From positions 1,078,001-1,142,000 of the forward strand of contig CP143548.1 in assembly GCA_037015955.1 (NCBI GenBank): a stretch of DNA of 64,000 nt, read 5' to 3'. The notes beneath the pieces were generated by a model. It was not told the DNA's origin, made no database searches, and was given only the letters and a program-made list of their open reading frames with translations. The stretch is from Lachnospiraceae bacterium JLR.KK008 (GTDB lineage: Bacteria > Bacillota > Clostridia > Lachnospirales > Lachnospiraceae). This document shows, piece after piece, positions 18,149 through 27,366 of this stretch. Each line of letters starts with the position of its first letter. The first letter of the stretch is position 1. Both the position numbers and the translations under genes were made by a program.

Positions 18149-19663
18149 ATGGCAACAGGGACTACGAATATAGGATTCGAAGAGAAGCTGTGGCAGGCGG
18201 CGGATAAATTACGCTCTAATATGGATGCGGCAGAGTATAAACATGTAGTATTGGGGCTTATATTTTTAAAATATGTTTCTGATTCATTTGAAGAAAAATA
18301 CCAACAATTATTAGCAGAAGGTTATGGAGATGAAGAAGATAGAGACGAATACATAGCAGAAAATATTTTCTATGTACCTATAGACGCTCGATGGAGTGAA
18401 ATTAAAAAGTATGCCACCAGTACGGATATTGGCAAGGTTATAGATCATGCAATGGATGCAATAGAAAAAGAGAATGATTCATTAAAGGGGGTTTTGACTA
18501 AAAATTATTCCCGTCAAGAGTTGGACAAAACAAGACTTGGAGAACTTGTGACACTTTTTACGAATATTGAAGTTGGTTCAACAGCAGCGCAGGAAAGGGA
18601 TGTTTTAGGCAGGGTATATGAATATTTTCTAAGTAAGTTCGCAAGCGCAGAGGGAAAACTGGGTGGAGAATTTTATACACCTTCTTGTATTGTTCGTACC
18701 CTTGTTTCAATGATAGAGCCATTTGAAGGACAGATTTTTGATCCGGCTTGCGGAAGTGGTGGTATGTTTTGTCAGTCGGCACGGTTTGTCAGGGAACATC
18801 AGGGAAATGTCAGGGATATTTCTATTTTTGGGCAGGAGAGCAACCCTACTACATGGAAATTGGCAAAGATGAATTTGGCAATTAGGCAGTTGGAGGCGAA
18901 TCTTGGAAAGCATAATGCAGATTCGTTCCACGACGATCAACATAAGATGTTAAAAGCAAATTACATATTGGCGAATCCGCCGTTCAATATTTCAGATTGG
19001 GGCGGAGAACGGTTACAAGAAGATATTCGTTGGAAATATGGCATTCCTCCTGTTGGAAATGCGAATTTCGCTTGGCTTCAACATATGTTGCATCATTTGA
19101 ATCCGGCAGGTGGTGTGTGCGGCACAGTTTTAGCGAATGGTTCTTTGAGTTCAAATACATCAAATGAGGGAAATATCCGTACAAATATGGTAAAAGGTGA
19201 TGTTGTGGAATGTATCGTAGCGATGCCAAGTCAGCTTTTTTATTCTACAGGTATTCCGGTTTCACTGTGGATTATGCGGAAGGGAAAGACAGAACACTCC
19301 AAAAATAAAGTGCTTTTTATTGATGCAAGAAAATTAGGGCATATGATAGACCGGAAAGTCAGGGAACTGTCGGAAGAAGATATTAGAAAGATTGCGGATA
19401 CATATCAGAATTGGAGACAGGGAAAAGAATATGAGGATATTCAGGGCTTTTGTAAGGAAGCATTATTAGCGGAGATTGGAGAGCAGGATTACATTTTAAC
19501 GCCGGGGCGATATGTGGGGATAGAGCAGGAAGAAGAGAACGGAGAGCCATTTGAGGAAAAAATGCAGAGGCTGACTTCGGAACTGTCAGGATTGTTTGCA
19601 AAATCGCGTGAGTTGGAAGATGAAATAAGGAATAAATTGGGGGCGATTGGGTATGAACTTTGA
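18149..19663 (+). CDS. hsdM: Type I restriction-modification system, methyltransferase subunit
   Basis: A 504-residue N6-adenine DNA methyltransferase subunit. The N-terminal HsdM helical domain carries LRSNMDAAEYKHVVLGLIFLKYV. SAM-binding motif I, DPACGSGG, starts at Asp198, and catalytic motif IV, NPPF, at Asn276. It forms the M2S core with HsdS and protects host DNA. TTGGAGG precedes the ATG. It lies 68 bases after the protease gene and may share its transcript. The next frame overlaps its stop. Confidence 0.93.
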   Translation: MATGTTNIGFEEKLWQAADKLRSNMDAAEYKHVVLGLIFLKYVSDSFEEKYQQLLAEGYGDEEDRDEYIAENIFYVPIDARWSEIKKYATSTDIGKVIDHAMDAIEKENDSLKGVLTKNYSRQELDKTRLGELVTLFTNIEVGSTAAQERDVLGRVYEYFLSKFASAEGKLGGEFYTPSCIVRTLVSMIEPFEGQIFDPACGSGGMFCQSARFVREHQGNVRDISIFGQESNPTTWKLAKMNLAIRQLEANLGKHNADSFHDDQHKMLKANYILANPPFNISDWGGERLQEDIRWKYGIPPVGNANFAWLQHMLHHLNPAGGVCGTVLANGSLSSNTSNEGNIRTNMVKGDVVECIVAMPSQLFYSTGIPVSLWIMRKGKTEHSKNKVLFIDARKLGHMIDRKVRELSEEDIRKIADTYQNWRQGKEYEDIQGFCKEALLAEIGEQDYILTPGRYVGIEQEEENGEPFEEKMQRLTSELSGLFAKSRELEDEIRNKLGAIGYEL

Positions 19664-20003
19664 TTTGGGAGAGGTTTACAAAACTTATGAGAATCTAAAG
19701 GAAAAGTATGATTTTAAGGAATATGAGGATGAAATTGAAGGGAATGACAAAGTTTTAAATAGTATTCCGTTTGATATGCAGAAAGCGCAACAAAGAATAT
19801 CTATGCTCACAGGAAAGTACCGAATGGAGCTTAATCTGTTGGCGCATATTTATGGAAATAACATGAGTGTAACCAGTCAGCCTGTTTCAAAACCACCAGA
19901 GATTTTATGGAATGAGTTGAGATATATCAATCAACATATTCCATTATTTGCATTGGAGAGGAAAGGGATTTCCGATTATCTAAATCACAAAATGGGGTTT
20001 TGA
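19653..20003 (+). CDS. Small unknown protein between hsdM and hsdS
   Basis: A 116-residue frame that starts inside the last codons of hsdM (ATG 19653), which suggests translational coupling. It is largely helical and charged: VYKTYENLKEKYDFKEYEDEIEGNDKV, then QKAQQRISMLTGKYRMELNLLAHIYG. No domain is recognised. Extra small proteins inside type I operons can be anti-restriction modulators or assembly factors, but there is no motif here to decide. It has no secretion signal or membrane segment. Confidence 0.55.
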   Translation: MNFDLGEVYKTYENLKEKYDFKEYEDEIEGNDKVLNSIPFDMQKAQQRISMLTGKYRMELNLLAHIYGNNMSVTSQPVSKPPEILWNELRYINQHIPLFALERKGISDYLNHKMGF

Positions 20004-20080
20004 AGAGGTTAAAATTATAATAGGCAAGAAGGAATGCGAATAAGGTGCGTAAGAAATAGGTAGATGAAGGTGGCGAATAT

Positions 20081-21259
20081 ATGGCAAAATGGTTTCCAAA
20101 AAGATTAGATGAAATTGTTGAATTCAATCCCCGTGAAACAATTAAAAAAGGTGTCATTGCAAAGAAAATTGCAATGGATAAATTACAGCCCTTTTGTAGG
20201 GATATCACAGAATTTGAATTAGAATCTTTTTCAGGCGGTACAAAATTCCGAAATGGTGACACTATTATGGCAAGAATAACACCATGTTTGGAAAATGGGA
20301 AAACGGCTAAAGTTAATATTTTAGATGATGGAGAAGTTGGTTTTGGCTCTACCGAGTATATTGTTTTTAGGGCAAGAGAAGGAGTAGATGCAGATTTTGT
20401 ATATTATTTGATATCTAGCCCATTAGTTAGAGAACCGGCAATTAAGTCAATGGTAGGATCTTCTGGAAGGCAGAGGGTTCAAACGGATGTGGTTCAGGGC
20501 ATAACAGTGATGGTTCCGACGTTGGAGGAACAGGAAGCCATCGCAGGTATTCTAAAATTGTTGGATGATAAAATTGCGGTAAATAGAAAAATAAACCATA
20601 ATTTAGAGCAACAAGTTCAATCTTATTTTCAAGAATTATTTGTTGATAATGTTGCCCCTGAGTGGATTACCGGTACAATCAGCGATTTCGGTGCTGTTGT
20701 TGGAGGTAGTACGCCTTCTAAAGCCAAACCAGAGTATTACACTAAGTCTGGAATTGCATGGATAACGCCGAAGGATCTATCCATCAATAAGTCAAAGTTC
20801 ATCTCCCATGGTGAAAATGACATCACTGACCTTGGCTTAAAGAACAGTAGTGCAACCATCATGCCCAAAGGAACTGTTTTATTCTCATCTCGTGCGCCAA
20901 TAGGTTACATTGCTATCGCTGCTGGTGAAGTAACGACAAATCAGGGTTTCAAATCGATTGTACCTAAACTGGAGATTGGAACAGCTTTTGTGTATTTCTT
21001 TTTGAAACGCAATCTCTCGATTATTGAAGGTATGGCTTCGGGATCTACCTTCAAAGAAGTTTCTGGCAGCACAATGAAAAACATTCCTGCGGTCATTCCT
21101 GATAATGAAACACTTGCCAAATTTAATGATTTTTGTGCTCCTATATTTGCGCAACAGCAAGTTTTAGAAGAGCAAAGTCAATCACTTGTAATATTGAGAG
21201 ATAATTTGCTACCAAAGCTGATGTCTGGCGAGGTCGATGTCTCCGACATCCTGCTCTAA
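20081..21259 (+). CDS. hsdS: Type I restriction-modification system, specificity subunit
   Basis: A 392-residue HsdS with the expected two target-recognition domains, each followed by a conserved helix. TRD1 covers about residues 1-155, with the helix LEEQEAIAGILKLLDDKIAVNRKINHNLEQQ. TRD2 covers about residues 195-345, with the helix FAQQQVLEEQSQSLVILRDNLLPKLMSGEVDV. TRD2 (from about 20,660) has a different base composition from TRD1, as expected if the domain was swapped by recombination. The bipartite recognition sequence cannot be predicted here. A weak AAGGTGG precedes the ATG. Confidence 0.92.
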   Translation: MAKWFPKRLDEIVEFNPRETIKKGVIAKKIAMDKLQPFCRDITEFELESFSGGTKFRNGDTIMARITPCLENGKTAKVNILDDGEVGFGSTEYIVFRAREGVDADFVYYLISSPLVREPAIKSMVGSSGRQRVQTDVVQGITVMVPTLEEQEAIAGILKLLDDKIAVNRKINHNLEQQVQSYFQELFVDNVAPEWITGTISDFGAVVGGSTPSKAKPEYYTKSGIAWITPKDLSINKSKFISHGENDITDLGLKNSSATIMPKGTVLFSSRAPIGYIAIAAGEVTTNQGFKSIVPKLEIGTAFVYFFLKRNLSIIEGMASGSTFKEVSGSTMKNIPAVIPDNETLAKFNDFCAPIFAQQQVLEEQSQSLVILRDNLLPKLMSGEVDVSDILL

Positions 21260-21332
21260 GCCATTAAATTATTGTTTAAAGTGATTATAGTCAGTGGATT
21301 CTTTAGTATATCATAATGATTGGAGGGTAAAA

Positions 21333-22226
21333 ATGAAAATTGATAAAATAGTAGAATATTGCGATAGAAATATAAAGAAATATGCGTCGAAAAGAGTATG
21401 TGAAGATTGTAATCATTGTACGAAATGTCCGGGCAATTGTGGGAAATGTTTGGATCAAGTTCATTTGTCTAGGGAAGTAGATGAACGACAAGATTATGAT
21501 TGTTCATATATGGTACAATATTATGTTTGCAGATATATGTATGCATATGCTTCTGAAATAGGAGATTGTCTGAATATTATAGAAAGCGAAATTATGGAGT
21601 TGCCGCATATTAACATGTTATCAATAGGTTCAGGACCCTCACCAGATTTGTATGCTTTATGGAAATTTAAGAAAGATAAAAAATATTCAAAACCAATATC
21701 GTACATTGGATTTGAACATAATAAATATTGGGAAGATATCAATGAAAAGACAAAGGAAATATTTTCAAAATCTAATATTGGTATACAATATTTTTATGAA
21801 GATGCTATCGAAACTTTCAAAAACCAAAAAATGGCTAAAACAAATATTTTAGTTTTACAATATGTTTTATCTCATGTAGTTTATAATGGAAGAGAGGATG
21901 AGATTGAAGAATTCTTTAATAACCTTATTGAAAATGTGATTTTAAGTATGGAGGATAGGGCATTTATAATCATTAATGACATCAATCATTATTTAGCGAG
22001 AGATAGATTTGAGTTGTTGGAAGAAATGATTGAAGATCACGGAAAAAATATACGAGTACATAAGTATTATTATCCGTATGATGGTATAAAAGATGGCCAA
22101 AGAGATGGAACAGCGCATGAGAGTTGTGACTTGGATTGGGATTATGAAATAGATAATGAATTTGTTGATGATTATAATGTAAGAGCAATGTGTAGAAGTG
22201 CGCAACATATAATAGAGGTGTTTTGA
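21333..22226 (+). CDS. Cys-rich, SAM-methyltransferase-like protein inside the type I operon
   Basis: A 297-residue protein starting at ATG 21333 (TTGGAGGG upstream). Residues 23-39 hold six cysteines (CEDCNHCTKCPGNCGKC) that look like a metal or Fe-S knuckle. A Rossmann methyltransferase-like core follows: motif I-like MLSIGSGPSPDL at residues 95-106, motif II-like YIGFEHN, a central acidic strand, motif IV-like NILVLQYVLSH, and AFIIINDINH. Its stop overlaps the start of the next gene (TGATG), so the two are made together. The substrate is unknown. No member with a described role is known to me. Confidence 0.6.
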   Translation: MKIDKIVEYCDRNIKKYASKRVCEDCNHCTKCPGNCGKCLDQVHLSREVDERQDYDCSYMVQYYVCRYMYAYASEIGDCLNIIESEIMELPHINMLSIGSGPSPDLYALWKFKKDKKYSKPISYIGFEHNKYWEDINEKTKEIFSKSNIGIQYFYEDAIETFKNQKMAKTNILVLQYVLSHVVYNGREDEIEEFFNNLIENVILSMEDRAFIIINDINHYLARDRFELLEEMIEDHGKNIRVHKYYYPYDGIKDGQRDGTAHESCDLDWDYEIDNEFVDDYNVRAMCRSAQHIIEVF

Positions 22227-23167
22227 TGATATTAAGTGTGAGTAGGAGAACAGATATCCCAAATTACTATTCGGAATGGTTTATTAATAGAATTAAAGAG
22301 GGGTATCTATATGTTAGAAATCCAATGAATATTCATCAGGTAAGTAAGATTGATTTGTCTCCACAAACGGTGGACTGTATCGTATTTTGGACAAAAAATC
22401 CTTTGCCAATGATGGATAAGTTAGATCAATTAAAAGAATATAATTATTATTTTCAGTTTACTTTGACAAGTTATGGAAAAGATATTGAGCCGAACTTGCC
22501 AGATAAGAGAAAACAGGTAATAAATACTTTTTGCCAATTGTCTTCAAAAATTGGGAAAGAAAAAGTGATTTGGAGATACGACCCCATTCTTTTTACGGAT
22601 AGATATACAGAAGAATACCATATCAAGGCTTTTCGTGAAATTACAAATGCATTGCAAGGATATACGGACAAAGTGGTAATAAGTTTTGTTGATTTGTATG
22701 CTAAAACAAAGAAAAATATGAAAGACATTCATGTAGTAAAATTAGAAGATAGTAGATTTTTTGAGTTTGTATCAGAACTTTCGCTTATTGCTAAAGATAA
22801 TAAGATGAAAATTGCAACATGTGCAGAAGAAATTGATTTGGCTTCGTATGGAGTAGGACATAATTGTTGTATAGATAAGGAATTGATAGAAAAAATAATC
22901 GGTTGTAAGATAAGTGTAAAAAAAGATAAGAATCAGAGAGAAGAATGTGGATGTATTGAAAGCATAGAAATAGGTTCTTATAATACATGTAAGAATGCTT
23001 GTAAATATTGCTATGCAAATTATTCAGACGAAAAAGTTAATAGCAATTGTCAGATGTATAATCCGCAATCTCCTCTATTATGTGGAACAATAACCAAAGA
23101 AGATAAAATTACTGAACGTAAGATGAAATCTTTAAAAGAGGGGCAAATAAGTATATTTGATTTATAG
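22226..23167 (+). CDS. DUF1848-family protein with a C-terminal CxxxCxxC cluster
   Basis: A 313-residue protein matching the DUF1848 pattern: an opening ILSVSRRTDIPNYYSEWFINR, then YVRNP, then FWTKNPLPM. The rest looks like a TIM-barrel radical-SAM relative with the cysteine motif displaced to the C-terminus: C255-x3-C259-x2-C262 (TCKNACKYCYANY), with further cysteines around it (NCC, CGC, NCQ, LLCG). The enzyme probably uses an Fe-S cluster and SAM. ATG 22226 overlaps the upstream stop, showing tight coupling with the methyltransferase-like gene. Together they interrupt a standard hsdS-hsdR order. Confidence 0.7.
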   Translation: MILSVSRRTDIPNYYSEWFINRIKEGYLYVRNPMNIHQVSKIDLSPQTVDCIVFWTKNPLPMMDKLDQLKEYNYYFQFTLTSYGKDIEPNLPDKRKQVINTFCQLSSKIGKEKVIWRYDPILFTDRYTEEYHIKAFREITNALQGYTDKVVISFVDLYAKTKKNMKDIHVVKLEDSRFFEFVSELSLIAKDNKMKIATCAEEIDLASYGVGHNCCIDKELIEKIIGCKISVKKDKNQREECGCIESIEIGSYNTCKNACKYCYANYSDEKVNSNCQMYNPQSPLLCGTITKEDKITERKMKSLKEGQISIFDL

Positions 23168-23186
23168 CAGGAAAGGATTGGACGTT

Positions 23187-26100
23187 ATGCCAATTAATGA
23201 AAATACATTAGAACAGGTCATCATATCAGAACTACAGGAAAAAGGATACGAATACCTCTATGGACCAGACATTGACAGAGATTACCATGAAGTGATTTTG
23301 AAAGAATACTTTGACTCTGCTATGCTGAAAATAAATCCGAAAATTACATCTGATATTATAGAAGAAGCCTACAAATCCATAAAAAACCTCGGACTGTTAA
23401 AGTTAGAAGATATGAATGCCGCCTTTCATAAGTATCTGATTGAAGGTGTTCCTGTTTCTTATCGTGTGAACGGCGAGCAGTCCACTTTCACAGTGCATCT
23501 GATAGATTTTGAAAATCCGCAATTAAATGATTTTAAGGTTATCAATCAGTACACCGTCATAGAATACAAGAATAAAAGACCGGATATACTGGTTTTTATC
23601 AATGGTATTCCGATGGTGCTTTTTGAATTAAAAAACATGGTTCATGCTGATACTATGGTAGAGGATGCCTATAAGCAGATAAAGAATTATCAGTTGGATA
23701 TCCCCACATTGTTCTATTATAATGCGTTTAATGTTATAAGCGATGGCTTGGATACAAGAGTGGGAACAATAACTTCTGATTTTACAAGATACATGACATG
23801 GAAATCGGAGAATGGGGAAAGACCTGAAGAATCAGGGGTAAATTATTTTACAACGCTTATTAACGGAGTATTTCCGAAGGAAAGGATACTGGACATTCTT
23901 CGTAATTTTATTGTGTTTCAAGACATCAAAGGCAAGACAGTAAAAATTATTGCGGGATATCATCAGTATTTTGCAGTCAGAAAAGCGGTTGAACGCACTA
24001 AGAAATCATTGGATGAAAACAGCCGGAAGGTTGGCGTAGTATGGCATACGCAAGGGAGCGGCAAAAGTCTGTCTATGGTATTTTATACAGGATGTATTGT
24101 CAGCAACCCTGAGTTTAACAATCCAACCATTGTTGTTCTTACAGACCGTAATGATTTGGACAACCAGCTTTTTGGTACGTTCTGTGCCAGTTCAAAATTA
24201 CTGCTGCGTCAGACGCCCAAACAAGCCCAGAACCGAGAAAATCTGAAAGATTTGTTGCGGGTAAATGCTGGCGGAATTATATTTACCACGATTCAAAAGT
24301 TTGAAGAAAGCAGTGAAATTTTAAGCGAGCGAAGCAATATTATTTTTATGGCTGACGAGGCGCATCGGTCACAGTATGGACTTGATGGCAAGCTGGACAG
24401 GAAAACAGGCGAGTGGAAGTATGGAATGGCAAAGTATATGCGGGATTCACTTCCCAATGCCACATTCATAGGATTTACCGGAACACCAATTGATTTTGAT
24501 GATAAATCTACAGTTGAGGTTTTTGGCGATTACATAGATATTTATGATATGACACAGGCGGTTGAGGATGGTGCAACTGTGCCTATTTATTATGAAAATC
24601 GTACCGCAAAGCTCAAGTTGAATGCAAACCTGTTAAAGAAAATAGATGCAGAATATGATAAGTTGGCAGCGGAAGCATCTGAGATTGCAATAGAGAAATC
24701 CAAATCTGATCTGTCATCCATAGAGGCAATCATTGGCTCAAAGGAGCGTTTGAGCCTGCTGGCGGATGATATTATTGCACATTATGAAGACAGGCAGTAT
24801 GTTCTGACGGGGAAGGCAATGATTGTTTGTATGACACGCAGGATTGCCATTAATTTGTATAAAATCATTTTGGAAAAGCGCCCTGAATGGAAAAATAAGA
24901 TTAAGGTAGTACTTACTTCCAGTAATAAGGATGAAGAAGAATGGCATGATATTATTGGAAATAAGGCATACCGGGATCAGCTTATGGTTGAATTTAAGGA
25001 TGAAAAGAACGAATTCAAGATTGCCATAGTTGTGGATATGTGGCTGACTGGTTTTGATGTTCCATCAATGGCAACCATGTATATAGATAAGCCGATGAAA
25101 GGTCACAATCTGATGCAGGCGATTGCGCGTGTAAACAGAGTGTATAAGGATAAAGAAGCCGGACTGATTGTTGATTATATCGGCATGGCTGCAGAGCTGA
25201 AGACAGCTTTAAGTCAGTATACAAAGAGAGATCAGGATAAGATTTCTGACTTGGGACAGGCTTATTCGATTGCGCTTGGAAAACTTGAAATTATGAGAGA
25301 TTTCTTTTATGGATTTGACTATTCAGCGTTCTTTGGAGATTCAGATACAGAACGACTGGCTGTTATTGCAGACGGCGTAAATTTTGCCCTTGAATTTGAG
25401 GAAGATGAAAAGAAGGAGTACATCAAAGAAGCCACAGCACTCAGCCAAGCAGAAACCTTATGCCGAAGTCTGCTTGATTTACCTACAAAGCAGGAAATTG
25501 AATTTTTTAAGAGTATTAAGGATGGACTCTGCAAGTGCGGAGGACGGGTGGGGATTACCTCGAACGAAATCAATGCAAGAATAATGACAATGCTTGAGCA
25601 GGCAATAGAACAGGACGGTGTGTATAATATATTTGCACAGGCTGGTAAGAAGAATCCTGAAATTTCAATATTGTCTGATGAATACATGGACAAAATCCGT
25701 AAAATGAAGCATAAAAATATAGCCGCAGAGATGCTGCGTAAATTGCTGGAGGACAACATTCGTGTATTTGCAAGGACTGGTGTTGTAAAGTCACAGCTTT
25801 TTTCGGAGAAGATGCAGAAATTATTAAAAATTTACAATAACAGATTGATTACCAGCGCAGAGGTAATAGAAGAATTATTGAATCTGTCAAGGGAAATGAC
25901 AGAAGCATATAAGGCTGGGGATGAAAAGGGTTTGTCAGTGGAGGAACTGGCATTTTATGATGCGCTGGCAGCAGATTCCGAAGTCCTTAAAAAGATGCAA
26001 GATGAGGTTTTAGTGGAAATGGCACAGGAATTGACTGAATTAATTCGTAGGAGCAGGACGGTTGACTGGGATAAGAAAGAGTCTGCCCGTGCTTATATGC

Positions 26101-26306
26101 GAACGCAGGTAAAACATCTTCTGAGAAAGTATAAGTATCCGCCGGAGAAAGCTAAAGGAGCTATTGACATCGTGATTAAGCAGGCGGAGCTGATGAGCAG
26201 TAATATTAAGCCTGAATCAGTAGTTTATGATTTGGGGCCATGGACAAAACCTTTGATGGTGGCAGAGGATTCAGTATATGGCATGAATGAAAAAAATAAT
26301 GTGTGA
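23187..26306 (+). CDS. hsdR: Type I restriction enzyme, restriction/translocase subunit
   Basis: A 1039-residue HsdR, normal length. The PD-(D/E)XK nuclease is visible as RPD (Asp133) and FELK (Glu147, Lys149). The translocase has Walker A HTQGSGKS starting at residue 287, DEAH at 390-393, and later motifs (GFTGTPI, WLTGFDVP, QAIARVNR). The C-terminal helical region binds the M2S core. ATG 23187 follows AGGAAAGG; an earlier in-frame start overlaps the preceding gene and is less likely. It cuts unmodified DNA after ATP-driven translocation. Confidence 0.95.
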   Translation: MPINENTLEQVIISELQEKGYEYLYGPDIDRDYHEVILKEYFDSAMLKINPKITSDIIEEAYKSIKNLGLLKLEDMNAAFHKYLIEGVPVSYRVNGEQSTFTVHLIDFENPQLNDFKVINQYTVIEYKNKRPDILVFINGIPMVLFELKNMVHADTMVEDAYKQIKNYQLDIPTLFYYNAFNVISDGLDTRVGTITSDFTRYMTWKSENGERPEESGVNYFTTLINGVFPKERILDILRNFIVFQDIKGKTVKIIAGYHQYFAVRKAVERTKKSLDENSRKVGVVWHTQGSGKSLSMVFYTGCIVSNPEFNNPTIVVLTDRNDLDNQLFGTFCASSKLLLRQTPKQAQNRENLKDLLRVNAGGIIFTTIQKFEESSEILSERSNIIFMADEAHRSQYGLDGKLDRKTGEWKYGMAKYMRDSLPNATFIGFTGTPIDFDDKSTVEVFGDYIDIYDMTQAVEDGATVPIYYENRTAKLKLNANLLKKIDAEYDKLAAEASEIAIEKSKSDLSSIEAIIGSKERLSLLADDIIAHYEDRQYVLTGKAMIVCMTRRIAINLYKIILEKRPEWKNKIKVVLTSSNKDEEEWHDIIGNKAYRDQLMVEFKDEKNEFKIAIVVDMWLTGFDVPSMATMYIDKPMKGHNLMQAIARVNRVYKDKEAGLIVDYIGMAAELKTALSQYTKRDQDKISDLGQAYSIALGKLEIMRDFFYGFDYSAFFGDSDTERLAVIADGVNFALEFEEDEKKEYIKEATALSQAETLCRSLLDLPTKQEIEFFKSIKDGLCKCGGRVGITSNEINARIMTMLEQAIEQDGVYNIFAQAGKKNPEISILSDEYMDKIRKMKHKNIAAEMLRKLLEDNIRVFARTGVVKSQLFSEKMQKLLKIYNNRLITSAEVIEELLNLSREMTEAYKAGDEKGLSVEELAFYDALAADSEVLKKMQDEVLVEMAQELTELIRRSRTVDWDKKESARAYMRTQVKHLLRKYKYPPEKAKGAIDIVIKQAELMSSNIKPESVVYDLGPWTKPLMVAEDSVYGMNEKNNV

Positions 26307-26330
26307 TTTGTCAGACAGTGTCTGACAAAT
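26306..26330. repeat. 25-nt perfect palindrome before the DUF1016 gene (copy 1)
   Basis: The arm ATTTGTCAGACA (26306-26317), a central G, then TGTCTGACAAAT. It begins at the last base of the hsdR stop codon and ends 16 bases before the next ATG. A second copy lies within the next gene. Confidence 0.85.
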
Positions 26331-26346
26331 TTAGAAAGGAAATGCT

Positions 26347-27366
26347 ATGGATGAATTGGTAAAAAATTCAGCAGGTTTTGAAAAAATGATTTCGGATATT
26401 GAAGCATTGGTAAATACATCAAAAAATGAATTAGCGACATCAATAAATAAAGTGATGACGGTGACTTACTGGAGCATTGGAAAATACATTGTTGAATTTG
26501 AACAGGATGGCAATGCGAAAGCAGCATATGGAAAAAATTTGCTTTCCACAATATCAAAGGAGCTGACATTACGTTTGGGAAAAGGGTATAGTCGTCCAAA
26601 CTTAAATAATATGAGAAAGTTTTATTTAAAATATTCAAATTGTCAGACAGTGTCTGACAATTTATCATGGTCCCATATATGCGAATTGATAAAAATAGAT
26701 GATGAACTCGAACGCAGCTTTTATGAGAAAGAATGTGTTGTGGAAAACTGGAATGTCAGAACATTGCGGAGACAGATGGATTCAGCGTTGTTTTTGCGAT
26801 TGGCTTCCAGCAGGGATAAAGAAGGAATTTTAAAGTTGGCCCAAAATGGCATTGAGTGCCAAAGTCCGGAAGATATTGTAAAGAGCACATATACGTTGGA
26901 ATTTTTAAATATTCCAGAGCAGGAAAAGTATAGTGAAAATGATTTGGAACAAAAAATTATAGACAATTTACAAAAGTTTTTGTTGGAATTGGGCAAAGGA
27001 TTTACATTCGTTAAGCGGCAGTATCCTTTAACAATCAATAATGTTCATTACCATGTGGATTTAGTATTTTATCATAGAATTTTGAAATGCTTTGTTCTGA
27101 TAGATTTAAAGAAAAACTCTGTTCAACATGAAGATATTGGGCAGATGAACATGTATATGGGTTATTTTGCAATAGAAGAAAATATGCCAGATGATAATCC
27201 GCCTATTGGAATTATATTAAGCAAAAACAAGGATGAATTATTGGTAGAATATGCAACGTATGGAATGGACAGTAATTTATTTGTATCTAAATATGAGTTA
27301 TACTTACCAAATCGAAAAGAACTTGAAAAATTGGTCAAAGATATTTTAGATGACGAAGAAAATTAG
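26347..27366 (+). CDS. DUF1016 (YhcG-like) PD-(D/E)XK nuclease-domain protein
   Basis: A 339-residue two-domain protein. The N-terminal DUF1016 helical region holds YWSIGKYIVEFEQDG, then LSKGYSRPNLNNMRKFY-like blocks and SWSHICELIKIDD. The C-terminal nuclease fold includes YPLTINNVHYHVDLVFYHRILKCFVLIDLKK, where VDLVFYH supplies the Asp and the strand with IDLKK the Asp/Lys pair. Family members accompany restriction systems and are proposed nucleases, with the role poorly known. It follows hsdR by 40 bases, in the same direction. A perfect palindrome lies both in its leader and inside it (codons 97-106). GAAAGG precedes the ATG. Confidence 0.8.
   Translation: MDELVKNSAGFEKMISDIEALVNTSKNELATSINKVMTVTYWSIGKYIVEFEQDGNAKAAYGKNLLSTISKELTLRLGKGYSRPNLNNMRKFYLKYSNCQTVSDNLSWSHICELIKIDDELERSFYEKECVVENWNVRTLRRQMDSALFLRLASSRDKEGILKLAQNGIECQSPEDIVKSTYTLEFLNIPEQEKYSENDLEQKIIDNLQKFLLELGKGFTFVKRQYPLTINNVHYHVDLVFYHRILKCFVLIDLKKNSVQHEDIGQMNMYMGYFAIEENMPDDNPPIGIILSKNKDELLVEYATYGMDSNLFVSKYELYLPNRKELEKLVKDILDDEEN
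26637..26663. repeat. 27-nt perfect palindrome inside the DUF1016 gene (copy 2)
   Basis: The arm AAATTGTCAGACA (26637-26649), a central G, then TGTCTGACAATTT. It shares a 21-base core with copy 1 and encodes NCQTVSDN in the frame of the gene. Confidence 0.85.
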
